Origin: Mucilaginibacter ginkgonis
Lineage (GTDB): Bacteria > Bacteroidota > Bacteroidia > Sphingobacteriales > Sphingobacteriaceae
DNA length: 64,000 nucleotides
Assembly (NCBI RefSeq): GCF_009754905.2
Contig: NZ_CP066775.1
Coordinates: 2,232,001-2,296,000 of the forward strand
Direction of reading: 5' to 3'
In this document: positions 9,033 through 19,374 of the stretch, piece after piece
Numbering within the stretch: position 1 is the stretch's first letter
Layout: each line of letters opens with the position of its first letter
The notes under the pieces: generated by a model
Seen by the model: the letters and a program-made list of their open reading frames with translations, nothing else
What the model was told of the DNA's origin: nothing
Databases searched by the model: none
Program-made: the position numbers and the translations under genes

Positions 9033-11366
9033 ATGAAATTAAGATCTACCGCTTTCGCGATCGCTTCATTTGTCGCGGCTACCTTAAGTGCCAATGCGCA
9101 GCAAAAATATACCAGCCGTGATGCCGGGCAATACATTTTGGTAACCAATAATGGCGGGCAAACGCTGGGGTATTCGGCATCGTCAGGCGTTAAGTTGCTC
9201 ATTATTGATGGCTTTGCCTTTAAAGACTTAAATAAGAACGGCAAACTGGATAAATATGAAGACTGGCGCCTGCCTGTTGACGAGCGCGCGAAAGACCTGG
9301 CATCGCAGATGAGCATTGAGCAAATTGCAGGGCTGATGCTATACAGCCGCCATCAGCCCATACCTAATCCGCCGGGCGGGCCATTCGCGGGAACTTATAA
9401 AGGCAAAGGTTATGCGGAAAGCGGTGCAAAACCATCCGACCTTACAGATCAGCAGATCGCATTCCTGACAAAAGATAATGTGCGCCACGTACTGGTAACT
9501 TCGGTCGAGTCGCCTGCGATAGCAGCCACCTGGAATAACAACACGCAAGCCTTGACAGAAGGCTTGGGATTGGGCATACCGGCCAATAACAGTTCTGACC
9601 CAAGGCACGGCATTGTAGCATCGGCCGAATATAACGCGGGTGCGGGCGGCCGTATATCCATGTGGCCCGGTTCTTTAGGCATGGCAGCAACCTTCGATCC
9701 GGCTGTTACGGAAACCTTCGGGCACATTGCCGCGACAGAATACCGCGCTTTGGGTATCGCCACGGCGCTGTCGCCACAAGTTGACATCGCCAGCGAACCT
9801 CGTTGGTCGCGCGTAAGCGGCACGTTTGGCGAAGACCCGCAACTGGCGACGGATATGGGGCGCGCTTATATCGATGGTTTCCAGACCTCAGCAGGTGATA
9901 AAGAGATCTTTGGCGGATGGGGTTATAATAGTGTGAACGCCATGGTAAAACATTGGCCAAGTGGCGGGAGCGGCGAAGGCGGCCGCGACGCGCACTACGG
10001 GTTTGGCAAGTATGCTGTTTATCCGGGCAATAATCTAAACGGCAACATGAAACCTTTTTTGGATGGTGCCTTTAAACTGAATGGTAAAACAAGTTCAGCC
10101 TCCGCCGTGATGCCATACTACACTATTTCATACGGCCAGGATACTAAATATGGCGAAAACGTTGGCAATAACTACAACAAATACATTATTAAAGACCTAC
10201 TGCGTGATAAGTATGGTTATGACGGCGTTGTTTGTACCGATTGGCTGGTTACCGGCGATGAAACTTCAATAGATCAGTTCCTGTCGGGTAAATCATGGGG
10301 TGTAGAGAAACTGACTGTGGCAGACCGTCACTATAAGGCATTAATGGCGGGCGTAGACCAGTTTGGCGGAAACAGCGACGCGGCGCCTGTATTGGCAGCT
10401 TATCAAATGGGCGTAAAAGACAATGGCGAAGCTGCTACATGCAAGCGGTTTGAACAATCCGCGGTGCGTTTATTGCGTAATATATTCAGGGTTGGCTTAT
10501 TTGAAAACCCTTACCTGAACCCTGCAGAAACGCAGACAGTTGTGGGCAAGCCCGAATTTATGAAAGCCGGTTACGATGCGCAGCTAAAGTCGATAGTGAT
10601 GTTGAAGAATAAAGCCAATGTGTTGCCTTTAAAAACCATGAAAACGGTTTACGTGCCTAAACAATATACACCTGCCGGGCGCAACTTTCTAGGTATGCCA
10701 ATACCGGAAAAAACCGACTACCCTGTAAATATCAACCTCGTAAAAAAATACTTTAGAGTAACAGACGATCCGGCTAAAGCAGACTATGCCCTAGTATTTA
10801 TTAACAGCCCTGCGTCGCAAGGCGGCTACAGTGCAGATGATGTTAAAAAAGGCGGTAATGGTTACTTGCCTATCAGCTTGCAGTACAAACCTTACACCGC
10901 GACTGATGCCCGCGCGACCAGCATTGCCGGCGGAGATCCATTGGAAACTTTTACCAACCGCAGCTACAAAGGCAAAACATCGACAGCCATCAATACATCC
11001 GACTTAAATATGGTTACAGACACTTATGCCAAAATGAAGGGCAAACCGGTGATCGTATCTGTGATGATGAACAACCCAACAGTTTTTGGCGAGTTTGAAG
11101 GCAATGCCAATGCGTTGTTAGTGCAATTTGGTGTACAAGACCAGGCAGTGCTTGACATCATAACCGGCAAAGCAGAACCATCAGGCTTGTTGCCGCTGCA
11201 AATGCCTGCAGATATGCATACGGTTGAAAACCAGGCAGAAGATGTACCGCTTGATATGAAATGCTACCGCGATGCGCAAGGTCACGTCTATGACTTTGCA
11301 TACGGTATGAATTGGAAAGGCGTTATTAATGACGCGCGTACCGCTAAGTACAGTCATAAAAAATAA
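9033..11366 (+). CDS. Glycoside hydrolase family 3 (beta-glucosidase-like), secreted
   Basis: 777 residues with a signal peptide (ending SANAQ). After it comes an EF-hand-like loop (DLNKNGKLDKYEDWR, about residues 64-78), then the GH3 barrel with FGEDPQLATDMGRAYIDGFQ and a KHWPSGGSGEGG active-site loop. The nucleophile region VVCTDW places the catalytic Asp at D403. The C-terminal GH3 domain ends with GLLPLQMP. Family members release beta-linked glucose or xylose from glycans; substrate cannot be told. A clear terminator follows. Confidence 0.9.
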   Translation: MKLRSTAFAIASFVAATLSANAQQKYTSRDAGQYILVTNNGGQTLGYSASSGVKLLIIDGFAFKDLNKNGKLDKYEDWRLPVDERAKDLASQMSIEQIAGLMLYSRHQPIPNPPGGPFAGTYKGKGYAESGAKPSDLTDQQIAFLTKDNVRHVLVTSVESPAIAATWNNNTQALTEGLGLGIPANNSSDPRHGIVASAEYNAGAGGRISMWPGSLGMAATFDPAVTETFGHIAATEYRALGIATALSPQVDIASEPRWSRVSGTFGEDPQLATDMGRAYIDGFQTSAGDKEIFGGWGYNSVNAMVKHWPSGGSGEGGRDAHYGFGKYAVYPGNNLNGNMKPFLDGAFKLNGKTSSASAVMPYYTISYGQDTKYGENVGNNYNKYIIKDLLRDKYGYDGVVCTDWLVTGDETSIDQFLSGKSWGVEKLTVADRHYKALMAGVDQFGGNSDAAPVLAAYQMGVKDNGEAATCKRFEQSAVRLLRNIFRVGLFENPYLNPAETQTVVGKPEFMKAGYDAQLKSIVMLKNKANVLPLKTMKTVYVPKQYTPAGRNFLGMPIPEKTDYPVNINLVKKYFRVTDDPAKADYALVFINSPASQGGYSADDVKKGGNGYLPISLQYKPYTATDARATSIAGGDPLETFTNRSYKGKTSTAINTSDLNMVTDTYAKMKGKPVIVSVMMNNPTVFGEFEGNANALLVQFGVQDQAVLDIITGKAEPSGLLPLQMPADMHTVENQAEDVPLDMKCYRDAQGHVYDFAYGMNWKGVINDARTAKYSHKK

Positions 11367-11388
11367 TAGCTTGTATTTCTTTTTTTTT

Positions 11389-11423
11389 AAAAAGCCTCAT
11401 GATGAACTTCAGAGGCTTTTTTA
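11389..11423 (+). terminator. Rho-independent terminator after the GH3 gene
   Basis: AAAAAGCCTC and GAGGCTTTTT form a 10-bp stem around a 13-base loop, ending in a T run. It starts 22 bases after the GH3 stop codon. Confidence 0.85.
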
Positions 11424-11524
11424 TTTAGGGTGATCTTAGATGCTGGAATATATTTTTAGGAATATGTATAACTTTTTACGAGATAGTGCGTAAACTTATA
11501 CCAGGTTATAACCACCCTTATTAC

Positions 11525-12640
11525 ATGAAAAAACTATTTACCATTTTACTTACCGCGTCTTGCACCGCGGTATTGGCACAAACTGAACCCCCGACAGCTC
11601 ACCGGATGGTGAGATACAGAACAATAGGCCGCGACAGCATTAACCTTTCGCTTAACAGTAATTATGAACTTATTGAAGATAGCTGTGCAGATATTGTGCG
11701 TTACGCGCACGCAAATTTACGCGAACGAAAATTTAAAGGTGCTTTTAAGGATCTAAATAAAAACAAGCCTACTGCGGTGCTGTCTGAAGGTACATATACA
11801 GACGAGGGATTAAAAACCGGTTTGTTTCTATCGCGGTATGATAATGGATCCCTTCAATCAAAAGGATATTTTAAGAATAACCAATTCGACGGTAATTGGA
11901 CACTGTTTTACGAAAATGATAAGCCTAAAATGGACTTTGATGCTGTTGAAGGCAAGATAAAGATTAATAATTATTGGGACGCCAGGGGTAAGAAAACTGT
12001 GGACAACGGTAAAGGCGTGTACTCCAATGAGATGGATTACATTACATGGAAAGGCAAACTCAACAATGGCCTGCCCGATGGTACATGGCATGCCTATCGC
12101 ACTGCCGATGTAACGGAAACCAGCTTAGTTACAGAGAGCTACAAAAATGGCGTCTTTCAAAAAGGGTCGTCCCCTGCAGGCGATTACACAGATGGATCCC
12201 GGATTGTATTAATTTCAGAATCTATGCTACCCTATCTAAAAGCAGAGAAATTTCAGATATCGACGACCGCGTGTAACGGAACAGGCTTTAAAAAAATAGT
12301 ACATGCACAATACAGAAACGGGGCCGAAGATTTTAACGAGGCTATAAAAAGTGCCATAGAGCCGTACTTAAAAACTGTTGATATAAAGTCTTATGACAAC
12401 CAGTTCGTAATAAGTGGTGAAATATCAGAACGCGGGCAATTAACAAAACTGACCTGTAACAATGCCTTTAATCAGGAAATAGCGAACGGCTTTATCAGGC
12501 AATTATACCATTTACCTCTTTTAGTGCCGGCAACAGCAAATGGTGTACCTGTCAAAGAAGGCTTTGATATCACATTTACCTTCGAAAGAGGATTTTATTC
12601 ATTCAGGTACCACTTTCAACCAATCAAACAAACGCTCTGA
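11525..12640 (+). CDS. Secreted protein with YwqK/MORN-like repeats
   Basis: 371 residues from the ATG at 11525 (MKKLFTILLTASC, signal peptide ending VLAQ). A longer frame from 11486 lacks a sensible signal peptide. Residues about 75-185 contain repeats such as GLFLSRYDNGSLQSKGYF and NNQFDGNWTLFYENDKPK, the pattern of the YwqK antitoxin-type or MORN repeats that bacteroidete secreted proteins often carry. The C-terminal 150 residues are unassigned. The last 25 bases overlap the end of the opposing GH130 gene. Function unknown. Confidence 0.7.
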   Translation: MKKLFTILLTASCTAVLAQTEPPTAHRMVRYRTIGRDSINLSLNSNYELIEDSCADIVRYAHANLRERKFKGAFKDLNKNKPTAVLSEGTYTDEGLKTGLFLSRYDNGSLQSKGYFKNNQFDGNWTLFYENDKPKMDFDAVEGKIKINNYWDARGKKTVDNGKGVYSNEMDYITWKGKLNNGLPDGTWHAYRTADVTETSLVTESYKNGVFQKGSSPAGDYTDGSRIVLISESMLPYLKAEKFQISTTACNGTGFKKIVHAQYRNGAEDFNEAIKSAIEPYLKTVDIKSYDNQFVISGEISERGQLTKLTCNNAFNQEIANGFIRQLYHLPLLVPATANGVPVKEGFDITFTFERGFYSFRYHFQPIKQTL

Positions 12641-13689
12641 TGATCATATAGCGTTACTACGATTTCTTTGATACTAAAATGCGCCCCGCATACAAACTCA
12701 TCGGCGGCGCCATAGTATAAAGTGATGTCATCGCCGTTTACCACATGGCCATTGGTAAACACCACGTTGCCGAAAAAGCCGCTTGTTTCATATTGTTCGG
12801 TTGGGATCATTAGCGGTTCATTACTGCGGGCAATAACCTTTGACGGATCCTTCAGGTCTAACAGCACTGCGCCCAGACAATACTGATGCTCCGGTGTGGC
12901 ACCATGGTAAATCTCCAGCCATCCGTATTCTGTTTTTATAGGTGCCGCGCCCGCGCCTACCCTTGCGCTGTCCCAATGGCCGGCGCGGGTTTTAACAATG
13001 CACTTGTGGTTACCCCAGTGTACACCATCAGGCGAATCTGCTATCCATATAAAATTTCCGCCCAGGTCTACACTGCTTGGGCGGTGCAGGGCATAATACA
13101 AACCGTTAACCTTTTCTTCAAAAATGGCGCAATCCTTATTATGCGGCGGGAAGATCACCCCTTTCTTATCAAAGGTTTTCCAATCTGTTGTGGTACGTAA
13201 ACCAACCGTTACCCCGTTTGCCGATACAGCAGTATAGGTTAGGTAATAAGTTTCGCCTATTTGTGTAACGCGGCAATCTTCGATGCCGAAAGTTTCCAGC
13301 ATCCCGCTGCCAAACAAGGGCGGATATTCGGGATCTTCTTTGAAATGCACGCCATCATCACTCGACAATAACCTTAAATGAGAAAGCGTGGTCAGATAGT
13401 CTAACCCCTGATAACGCAGCACCCTTGCATCTGTGCTGATCAGTTCGGGGTGGTTATCCGGTATCTCTAATATTTCTATTTGTCCTGCATCGTTAATTAC
13501 CGGTACCAGCACAAAGCCTTCTTTTGCCGCAGTATTTTCAGCCACGCGGACGATGAGCCATGTTTTGCCTTTAAAGGTAAATACACCGGGATTTAACAAG
13601 CAGATGATCTGCATGTCACCGGCACTTGGCTTTAAGTCGGCAGGCCTTAGAATTGGGTTTTGTGCAAAGCGCTTTGCAATGTCTTTCAT
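12616..13689 (-). CDS. Glycoside hydrolase family 130-type glycosidase/phosphorylase
   Basis: 357 residues forming a five-bladed propeller by family. It has the N-terminal NPIL.P motif, the FGIEDCRV block (the family usually reads GIEDPR, so Cys replaces Pro), YYALHRPSS, and WLEIYHGAT. GH130 enzymes phosphorolyse or hydrolyse beta-mannosides in the cytoplasm or periplasm; no signal peptide is seen here. It lies 16 bases after the preceding gene, so the two are probably co-transcribed. Its 3' end overlaps the convergent gene by 25 bases. Confidence 0.85.
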   Translation of the reverse strand: MKDIAKRFAQNPILRPADLKPSAGDMQIICLLNPGVFTFKGKTWLIVRVAENTAAKEGFVLVPVINDAGQIEILEIPDNHPELISTDARVLRYQGLDYLTTLSHLRLLSSDDGVHFKEDPEYPPLFGSGMLETFGIEDCRVTQIGETYYLTYTAVSANGVTVGLRTTTDWKTFDKKGVIFPPHNKDCAIFEEKVNGLYYALHRPSSVDLGGNFIWIADSPDGVHWGNHKCIVKTRAGHWDSARVGAGAAPIKTEYGWLEIYHGATPEHQYCLGAVLLDLKDPSKVIARSNEPLMIPTEQYETSGFFGNVVFTNGHVVNGDDITLYYGAADEFVCGAHFSIKEIVVTLYDHQSVCLIG

Positions 13690-13705
13690 AAAATTAGGTA
13701 GATAT

Positions 13706-14389
13706 TTATTGGAGGTCGGGGACCTTGCGTTTAGAGGCCGGCAAGGCTTTCCACCTTTTATAACTGTCGTTTACGTAGGTTACCATACTCTGTCCATTAT
13801 TATCGCGTACAAAAGCGTAGGTAGGGCGGTAAATGGTCATAAAATCTTCAAGGTCTTTACCTTTAAGAGGAACCAAACTGCCAACATAAACACGGTTAAA
13901 CGCGGAATCGATAGTGCGTTCCTGGGCGTCGCGTTCGAAGTAATGTTTTAGACGGCGGGCATCGCGTGCGTCTTTACTAAACCATGATGTTGGCGAAAGC
14001 GGATATACCTTTGCCCGGGTATAAACTTCGGGGTATTCGGCACGTGGGTTAAACCGCCTGGATGCTGTAATGTTTACTTCGCGCAGGGCAATGCTTAGCG
14101 GTGTAAGCGAAATATATTTATTACGCATATCTGTAAGGAACAGCGTGTCAGACGCATAGCCCGGCGCAGAAAAGATCAAGATGTTGCCGGTACCTGCCGG
14201 GATGATGTACTTCCCGTTTTTGTCTGTAAGTGTGAGACGCTTGTTACTGGTGTTTTTTACAAAAACCTCTGCAAGGCGGGCGTTGCTGCCGGCCTCTGTA
14301 ACGGTACCCTCTAAGCGGTCTTGTGCGTAAGTTGTGCCGGCGAAAAAGCAACCGGCCACAACGGCAAATATCTTAGTTCTCATGGTCAT
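13706..14389 (-). CDS. Secreted protein with carboxypeptidase-regulatory-like domain
   Basis: 227 residues, signal peptide ending TTYAQ. A single CarboxypepD_reg-like beta-sandwich domain (about 25-105) begins RLEGTVTEAGSNARLAEVFV, the fold found at the N-terminus of SusC proteins, but no barrel follows. The C-terminal 120 residues are charged and unassigned. The start could also be the ATG at 14383. It lies 66 bases after the M1 peptidase gene and 16 before GH130, so a shared transcript is likely. Function unknown. Confidence 0.65.
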   Translation of the reverse strand: MTMRTKIFAVVAGCFFAGTTYAQDRLEGTVTEAGSNARLAEVFVKNTSNKRLTLTDKNGKYIIPAGTGNILIFSAPGYASDTLFLTDMRNKYISLTPLSIALREVNITASRRFNPRAEYPEVYTRAKVYPLSPTSWFSKDARDARRLKHYFERDAQERTIDSAFNRVYVGSLVPLKGKDLEDFMTIYRPTYAFVRDNNGQSMVTYVNDSYKRWKALPASKRKVPDLQ

Positions 14390-14455
14390 AGCGTAGATAT
14401 TGCTATAACCTGTACTTACACCGATAGTTTTACCGTAGCGCCGTTTTTACACCAA

Positions 14456-16420
14456 TTATTTACGCCATACGTTGTTGCCAGTGTTGTAATCGGGCAAAAC
14501 ATGGTCGGGGTCATAGGTTACAGAAATGATCTCTTCTGTAGATGGGTATTTTATTGTCCATTGGCTGCCGGTTGCCCAGGTTTCTACGGGCAGATTTATG
14601 CGTTGCTTTTTACCGCTTTTAGTACGCACTTCCAGTATTACCGGTAATGCCATACGGTCGTAATTGTTGATGGTGATCAGCGCGCCTTCGGCAGGATCGT
14701 CATTCACGTAAGCAACTTTTGAAACCCCCGCGTCTAACTGGTAATTATTCAAGATCCACTCCCGCCAGAACCAACCCAGGTTTTCGCCGGCCACGTTTTC
14801 CATAGTACGGAAAAAGTCATTCGGCGACGGGTGCTTAAATGCCCATCTTTCTATATACGTTTTGAAAGCCCGGTCAAAACGTTCCGGCCCAAGCACATGG
14901 TTGCGCAATATATCAAGCGCGGCAGCAGGCTTAAAATACAATACAACAGCGGTATTAAATTCGGGTACGTTATCGGGCGCGGTCATAATAGGCTGCAAAC
15001 CGGGGTTAAGCATTGGCAGTGCCTCGTTGCGCGTCCAGTTCATGGGCGGCGTGGCATATTCGCCGTTATTAAAGGCGTCTGTAGATAAGCCATTGATAAA
15101 TGTATTAAAGCCCTCGTCCATCCAGCCATATAGCCGCTCGTTAGAGCCAACGATCATCGGGAACCAGGTGTGGCCAAACTCGTGATCGTTCACCTCCCAA
15201 AGCTCTTTGCCCTGGGTATTTGTGGCGCAAAATACAATCCCTGGATATTCCATGCCGCTAACGCGGCCTGCTACAGCAACGGCCACAGGATATGGGTATG
15301 GGAACCATTTAGCAGAATTATACTCGACAGATTTCTTTACATATTCCGTCGACCTGCCCCAGCTATCGTTGCCTTTCCCTTCAACCGGATATGCCGATAC
15401 TGCTAACGAGGTTTTGCCATTTGGCAGGTTCATTTTAGCAGCGTCGACAATAAATGCTGACGACGAAGCCCACGCCGCGTCGCGGGCGTTAGTGATTTTG
15501 TAATGCCAGGTCAAGGTTGGCTTACCCTGTGGGCGCGAACTGGGATCTGTCACCTCACGTGCGGTGCGGATGAACACCGTTTTATCACTCGCTGCTGCGG
15601 CTGCCCAGCGCTTTTGCTGTTCGGCAGTATATACTTCCTGTGGGTTCTGTAATTCTCCGGAGGCAAAGACGATATGATTAGCCGGTGCTGTTATACTTAC
15701 TTCAAAATCGCCATATTCTAAGTAAAATTCGCTTGGGCCGTTGTAAGGGATGGTGTTCCAACCGGCAAGGTCGTCATAAACGCACATGCGCGGGTACCAT
15801 TGCGCAATAGTAAATATCTTACCATTTTTTGTTTCTTCAATACCTGTCCGGTCCGACCCGAAATTTGGAACGATATATGACCAGGCGATCTCTACATTTA
15901 CCTTGCCCCCATTTGCCGCCAAAGACGTGGGCAATAATATCTGCATACGGGTATCGTCAATCATATATTTAGCCGCCTGGCCATTGATCTTTACCGAAGT
16001 AATCTTGTCACCCGCATCAAACACCTGTCCGCCGCCGTGGTTACGGCTGCCGCGGTAGTTCTCCAATGCAGCCCCGCGCGAGCCCTGTTTGTATAAGTTC
16101 TGCTCCACGTACATCCATAAAAAGTCCATTTTTTGCGGACTGTTGTTGGTATAGGTAAGCACTTCGGTTCCGGTTATCTCATTCTTCTGTTCGTTAAGGT
16201 TTGCTGTAAGCTTATAGTCAGCGCGGTTTTGCCAATAGTGCGGGCCGGGTTCGCCGTTTGCGGCACGGTACTCGTTACCGTTAGAGGTATAAAACTGCGG
16301 ATTAAACAATGATACCGGATCGAATTTTGATTGCGGTAACTCTGTACCCGGCTGGGCTAAAAGAAGCTGGCTAACTAATAAAAAAGCCGGCATTGCGCCA
16401 GCAAAGCGAAAGAATTTCAT
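14456..16420 (-). CDS. M1 family zinc metallopeptidase, secreted
   Basis: 654 residues from the ATG at 16420, which places the signal peptide [20 protein letters not shown] correctly; the frame continues to 16465. Zinc site: H413-E414-F-G-H417, with a third ligand E436 in WMDEG after 18 residues, exactly the M1 spacing. The exopeptidase motif GAMEN is replaced by SGMEYPG, as in many bacteroidete relatives. Likely an aminopeptidase in the periplasm or outside the cell. Preceded by a YffB-like gene whose stop lies 44 bases upstream. Confidence 0.9.
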   Translation of the reverse strand: MKFFRFAGAMPAFLLVSQLLLAQPGTELPQSKFDPVSLFNPQFYTSNGNEYRAANGEPGPHYWQNRADYKLTANLNEQKNEITGTEVLTYTNNSPQKMDFLWMYVEQNLYKQGSRGAALENYRGSRNHGGGQVFDAGDKITSVKINGQAAKYMIDDTRMQILLPTSLAANGGKVNVEIAWSYIVPNFGSDRTGIEETKNGKIFTIAQWYPRMCVYDDLAGWNTIPYNGPSEFYLEYGDFEVSITAPANHIVFASGELQNPQEVYTAEQQKRWAAAAASDKTVFIRTAREVTDPSSRPQGKPTLTWHYKITNARDAAWASSSAFIVDAAKMNLPNGKTSLAVSAYPVEGKGNDSWGRSTEYVKKSVEYNSAKWFPYPYPVAVAVAGRVSGMEYPGIVFCATNTQGKELWEVNDHEFGHTWFPMIVGSNERLYGWMDEGFNTFINGLSTDAFNNGEYATPPMNWTRNEALPMLNPGLQPIMTAPDNVPEFNTAVVLYFKPAAALDILRNHVLGPERFDRAFKTYIERWAFKHPSPNDFFRTMENVAGENLGWFWREWILNNYQLDAGVSKVAYVNDDPAEGALITINNYDRMALPVILEVRTKSGKKQRINLPVETWATGSQWTIKYPSTEEIISVTYDPDHVLPDYNTGNNVWRK

Positions 16421-16464
16421 TAAACAGTACTCGTTTATAAATTGGTGTAAACGGACAACAGGCA

Positions 16465-16812
16465 TTACTTTAAAAAGTGTTGCTTATAATCGGTTTCGTT
16501 AAAACCAAAGTAAAGAAAGCCATCGTCTTCAATCACAGGCCTTTTAATCATACTGGTTTTTTGCTGCAGCAAAGCCGAAGCAGAAGTAAAATCGGTAACT
16601 TTTTCTTTTTCTTCTGGAGGTAGCTGTTTCCAGGTAAGACCCTGCTTATTTAAAAACTTTTCGTAACCGGCATTAGCGTTCCACTCTTCAAGCTTATCGG
16701 CACTCACGCCTAACTTTTTAAAATCCTGGAACTCGTAAGCAATGTTATGTTCCTTTAACCAGTCGAGCGCTTTTTTAACCGTGTTACAATTGGTAATACC
16801 GTAAACCTTCAT
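16465..16812 (-). CDS. YffB/Spx/ArsC-like family protein
   Basis: 115 residues with the thioredoxin-like ArsC/Spx fold pattern. It begins [18 protein letters not shown], so the redox motif is a single cysteine (C9, TNCNT) rather than CxxC. The [16 protein letters not shown] segment near the C-terminus matches the family. It could be a reductase-like protein with glutathione dependence (YffB) or a regulator (Spx); the sequence alone does not decide. It sits 12 bases after the TonB-receptor-like gene. Confidence 0.75.
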   Translation of the reverse strand: MKVYGITNCNTVKKALDWLKEHNIAYEFQDFKKLGVSADKLEEWNANAGYEKFLNKQGLTWKQLPPEEKEKVTDFTSASALLQQKTSMIKRPVIEDDGFLYFGFNETDYKQHFLK

Positions 16813-16824
16813 CCGGCAAAAGTA

Positions 16825-19266
16825 TCAATTTCCGTTGCTTTTGCCACCGCCCTTTGTATCATCATTGTTAATACCATGCTGGTTACGTTTAATATCGCCG
16901 TTAAGCTTACCAAACTTGTAGCTAAAGCGTAACGCGAAGGTGCGGTAAGGGTTTTCGTTGAAAGAATACTGAGTGTAGTCGACAGTATTGGTGTAATTCT
17001 TAAAAGTGAAATATTTGCTGTAGGGATTGTTCGCGACTAAAGAGATACTAGCTTTCTTGTCCATAAACTCTTTGGTAAGCACGAACGAATTGTAGATAAA
17101 CGCCGTAGAGTGGCCCTGCAACGTAACATCACCGCTAAAGTAACCGGCATCAATACCAAAGCGATAGTTGTTGGCGAACTTATAACCCGCGTTTAAAAAC
17201 GCGTTACCTATTGTACCATCATTGGTGTAAAACGCGCTGTTGTAAGTACCTCTTAACCAAACGTGCGACAATTGTCCGTTAAGGTTTATGGTGATCTTTT
17301 TGCCGATAGACTGATTGGTGCTAAAATTTAAGCCCGCGCTGCGGTTACTGCCTAAGTTCTGATAAGTCGTGGTCGTAATAATATCCGGCTGGCCGTTGAT
17401 GATGCCTGCCTGGCTGCTCGACACGTTTTGTATAGCGTTATTAGAAAAAGCATAGCTTGCAGTTACATTGACAGATCCCTTTTTAAAATTGCTATACGTT
17501 AACTCAAAGGTGTTATTTAATTCGGGGCGCAGATCAGGGTTACCGGTGCTGATGAACTTAGGGTTAGACCGGTCTATAAATGGATTCAATTGCCAAATGC
17601 CCGGCCTTTGTATACGCTGGGTAAAACCGGCGGTAAGGCTGCTGCTTTTCAAGTTTCGCTGAAGCGAGACAGACGGGATAAGGTTGGCATAATTACGGTC
17701 TAGCGCGCTACCCAGGGTGGTAAAATTTGCATCAACGTGGGTTTCCTCTAACCTTAAACCGGCTTTAGCTGTCCAATTGGTCATCTTTAACTGGTAAGAG
17801 CTGTAAGCGCTGTAAACGTTCTGATGGTAAGTAAAGTAATTGGTTTGTACCGGGTTGGGTATGTACTGACCGGTTACGGGATCCTGGTTATCGCTTTTCG
17901 AATCGCTAAAATTGTTTCGCAGTATCGCTTTAGCTCCCGCTTCTATACTGCCTTTCTTTATAGGGTTGGCGTAGTCTAACTGGAAGGTATGTGATATATT
18001 CCCTGCCTCGTTGTATTGAGTGTAGTTTGGCAGGTTGTAATTGATCTGCTGCGAAAGTAAAATATTGTTGCTTTGCTTAAATGGCGAGTTTCCATATTTA
18101 TAAGAGATGGTAAGCAGCCTGTCCTTCTTGTTTTTAAAACCCAACTGGTAGTTGATGCCGGCATCCAATCCCTGATAACGTCCCGAGCCGTTATTGTCAA
18201 GAAAAAATTGCTGGGTTAAAACATTAGCGCCGGTCAACTGAGAAGATAATTGTGTGGACGACTGGTTAAAATTACCGCCATAATATTCAAAGGATGCGGT
18301 CAAAAGGTTTAATGAGTCTATTTCATAGCTTAATTCGGCATCGCCATAATTGTTAAATCCGCCGCCGAAAGTATTGGTACCGTTTTGGTTAATGGTGGTG
18401 TTGTTGGCGAAAAAATTTTGGGTACCGCCGCTGGCAGTGGTTTGCTTAAACTGTCTGTTGGAACCCAAATATCCCGAAACGCCGAATTTACCTTGTTTAA
18501 CTGTTCCGTTGAAATTAATCCCGGGGCCGTAAATTGAATTCATGCGCCCGCTAATAGTACCGTTGTAACCCTGGTCGGCATTTTTCTTTGTGATGATGTT
18601 GATGATACCCGCCAGGCCTTCTGCATCGTATTTAGCAGGCGGCGTAGTGATTACCTCTATTTTCTCAATGTTAGTAGCAGGCATAGCCTTTAAGACATCT
18701 GACGGATTTTTTGCCATCAACGCCGACTCTTTACCGTTGATCAGGATCTTGTATGCGCCGCTGCCTTTAAGTTTGATATTCTCGTTGCCATCCACAGAAA
18801 GCATAGGCACTTTGCGCATCATGTCCAGCGCGGTTATGGCTTTACTTTCGGGGTCGGCCTGCACATCATAACTAATGCGGTCTACCTCCTGCTTCATAAT
18901 GGGCTTTAAAGCAGTTACAGAAACTTCGTTGAGGCTTTTTGTAGATACAGCCATTTGTATCTGCCCAAGGTCTATGCTGGTTTTGGTGCTGTCTATTAAG
19001 ATTGTTCTGTTTTTGAAGCCAACCGTTGCAATGATGAGTTTATAACCTTTCAAGGCTAAACCAGTAAATTCAAAACTTCCGTTGTCTTTACTCAGCATAC
19101 TTTTAACGGGCTTGCCGGCTTGCACGGTTTGCAGGGCAATAGTGGCATATCCAAGTGGTTGGTTTCTAGCCGAGTCGACAACTGTACCCTTGATCGTTTG
19201 CAGAGATTGGGCATTGGTAAAGACACAGCAAAGGATAGCCGCTGTAAAAAGTAGAAGTTTTTTCAT
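16825..19266 (-). CDS. Outer-membrane beta-barrel protein with regulatory and plug domains
   Basis: 813 residues. Signal peptide (ends CVFTNAQ); a carboxypeptidase-regulatory-like domain (about 22-105) with IKGTVVDSARNQPLGYATIAL; a plug-like region with MRKVPMLSVDGNENIKLKGSG and INGKES; then a large barrel of alternating aromatic strands. This is the SusC-like, TonB-receptor-related family (OMP_b-brl_3 type) that lacks a clear SusD partner here. Ligand unknown. It begins a run of same-strand genes down to 12616. Confidence 0.8.
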   Translation of the reverse strand: MKKLLLFTAAILCCVFTNAQSLQTIKGTVVDSARNQPLGYATIALQTVQAGKPVKSMLSKDNGSFEFTGLALKGYKLIIATVGFKNRTILIDSTKTSIDLGQIQMAVSTKSLNEVSVTALKPIMKQEVDRISYDVQADPESKAITALDMMRKVPMLSVDGNENIKLKGSGAYKILINGKESALMAKNPSDVLKAMPATNIEKIEVITTPPAKYDAEGLAGIINIITKKNADQGYNGTISGRMNSIYGPGINFNGTVKQGKFGVSGYLGSNRQFKQTTASGGTQNFFANNTTINQNGTNTFGGGFNNYGDAELSYEIDSLNLLTASFEYYGGNFNQSSTQLSSQLTGANVLTQQFFLDNNGSGRYQGLDAGINYQLGFKNKKDRLLTISYKYGNSPFKQSNNILLSQQINYNLPNYTQYNEAGNISHTFQLDYANPIKKGSIEAGAKAILRNNFSDSKSDNQDPVTGQYIPNPVQTNYFTYHQNVYSAYSSYQLKMTNWTAKAGLRLEETHVDANFTTLGSALDRNYANLIPSVSLQRNLKSSSLTAGFTQRIQRPGIWQLNPFIDRSNPKFISTGNPDLRPELNNTFELTYSNFKKGSVNVTASYAFSNNAIQNVSSSQAGIINGQPDIITTTTYQNLGSNRSAGLNFSTNQSIGKKITINLNGQLSHVWLRGTYNSAFYTNDGTIGNAFLNAGYKFANNYRFGIDAGYFSGDVTLQGHSTAFIYNSFVLTKEFMDKKASISLVANNPYSKYFTFKNYTNTVDYTQYSFNENPYRTFALRFSYKFGKLNGDIKRNQHGINNDDTKGGGKSNGN

Positions 19267-19374
19267 GTGGATAAGACGCTTGGCGTTTGGTTGCGTTACA
19301 ATGATAAACCTTAAGTTTTATCCACAAAGCATCGTTAACATTATTTAACTAAAAAAATAGTTAATTTTAACACT

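Noticed and set aside
19345..19364. Terminator after pth
   Set aside because: Only a weak AT stem of 7 bp and no G-C pairs of note; kept as a remark in the pth entry.
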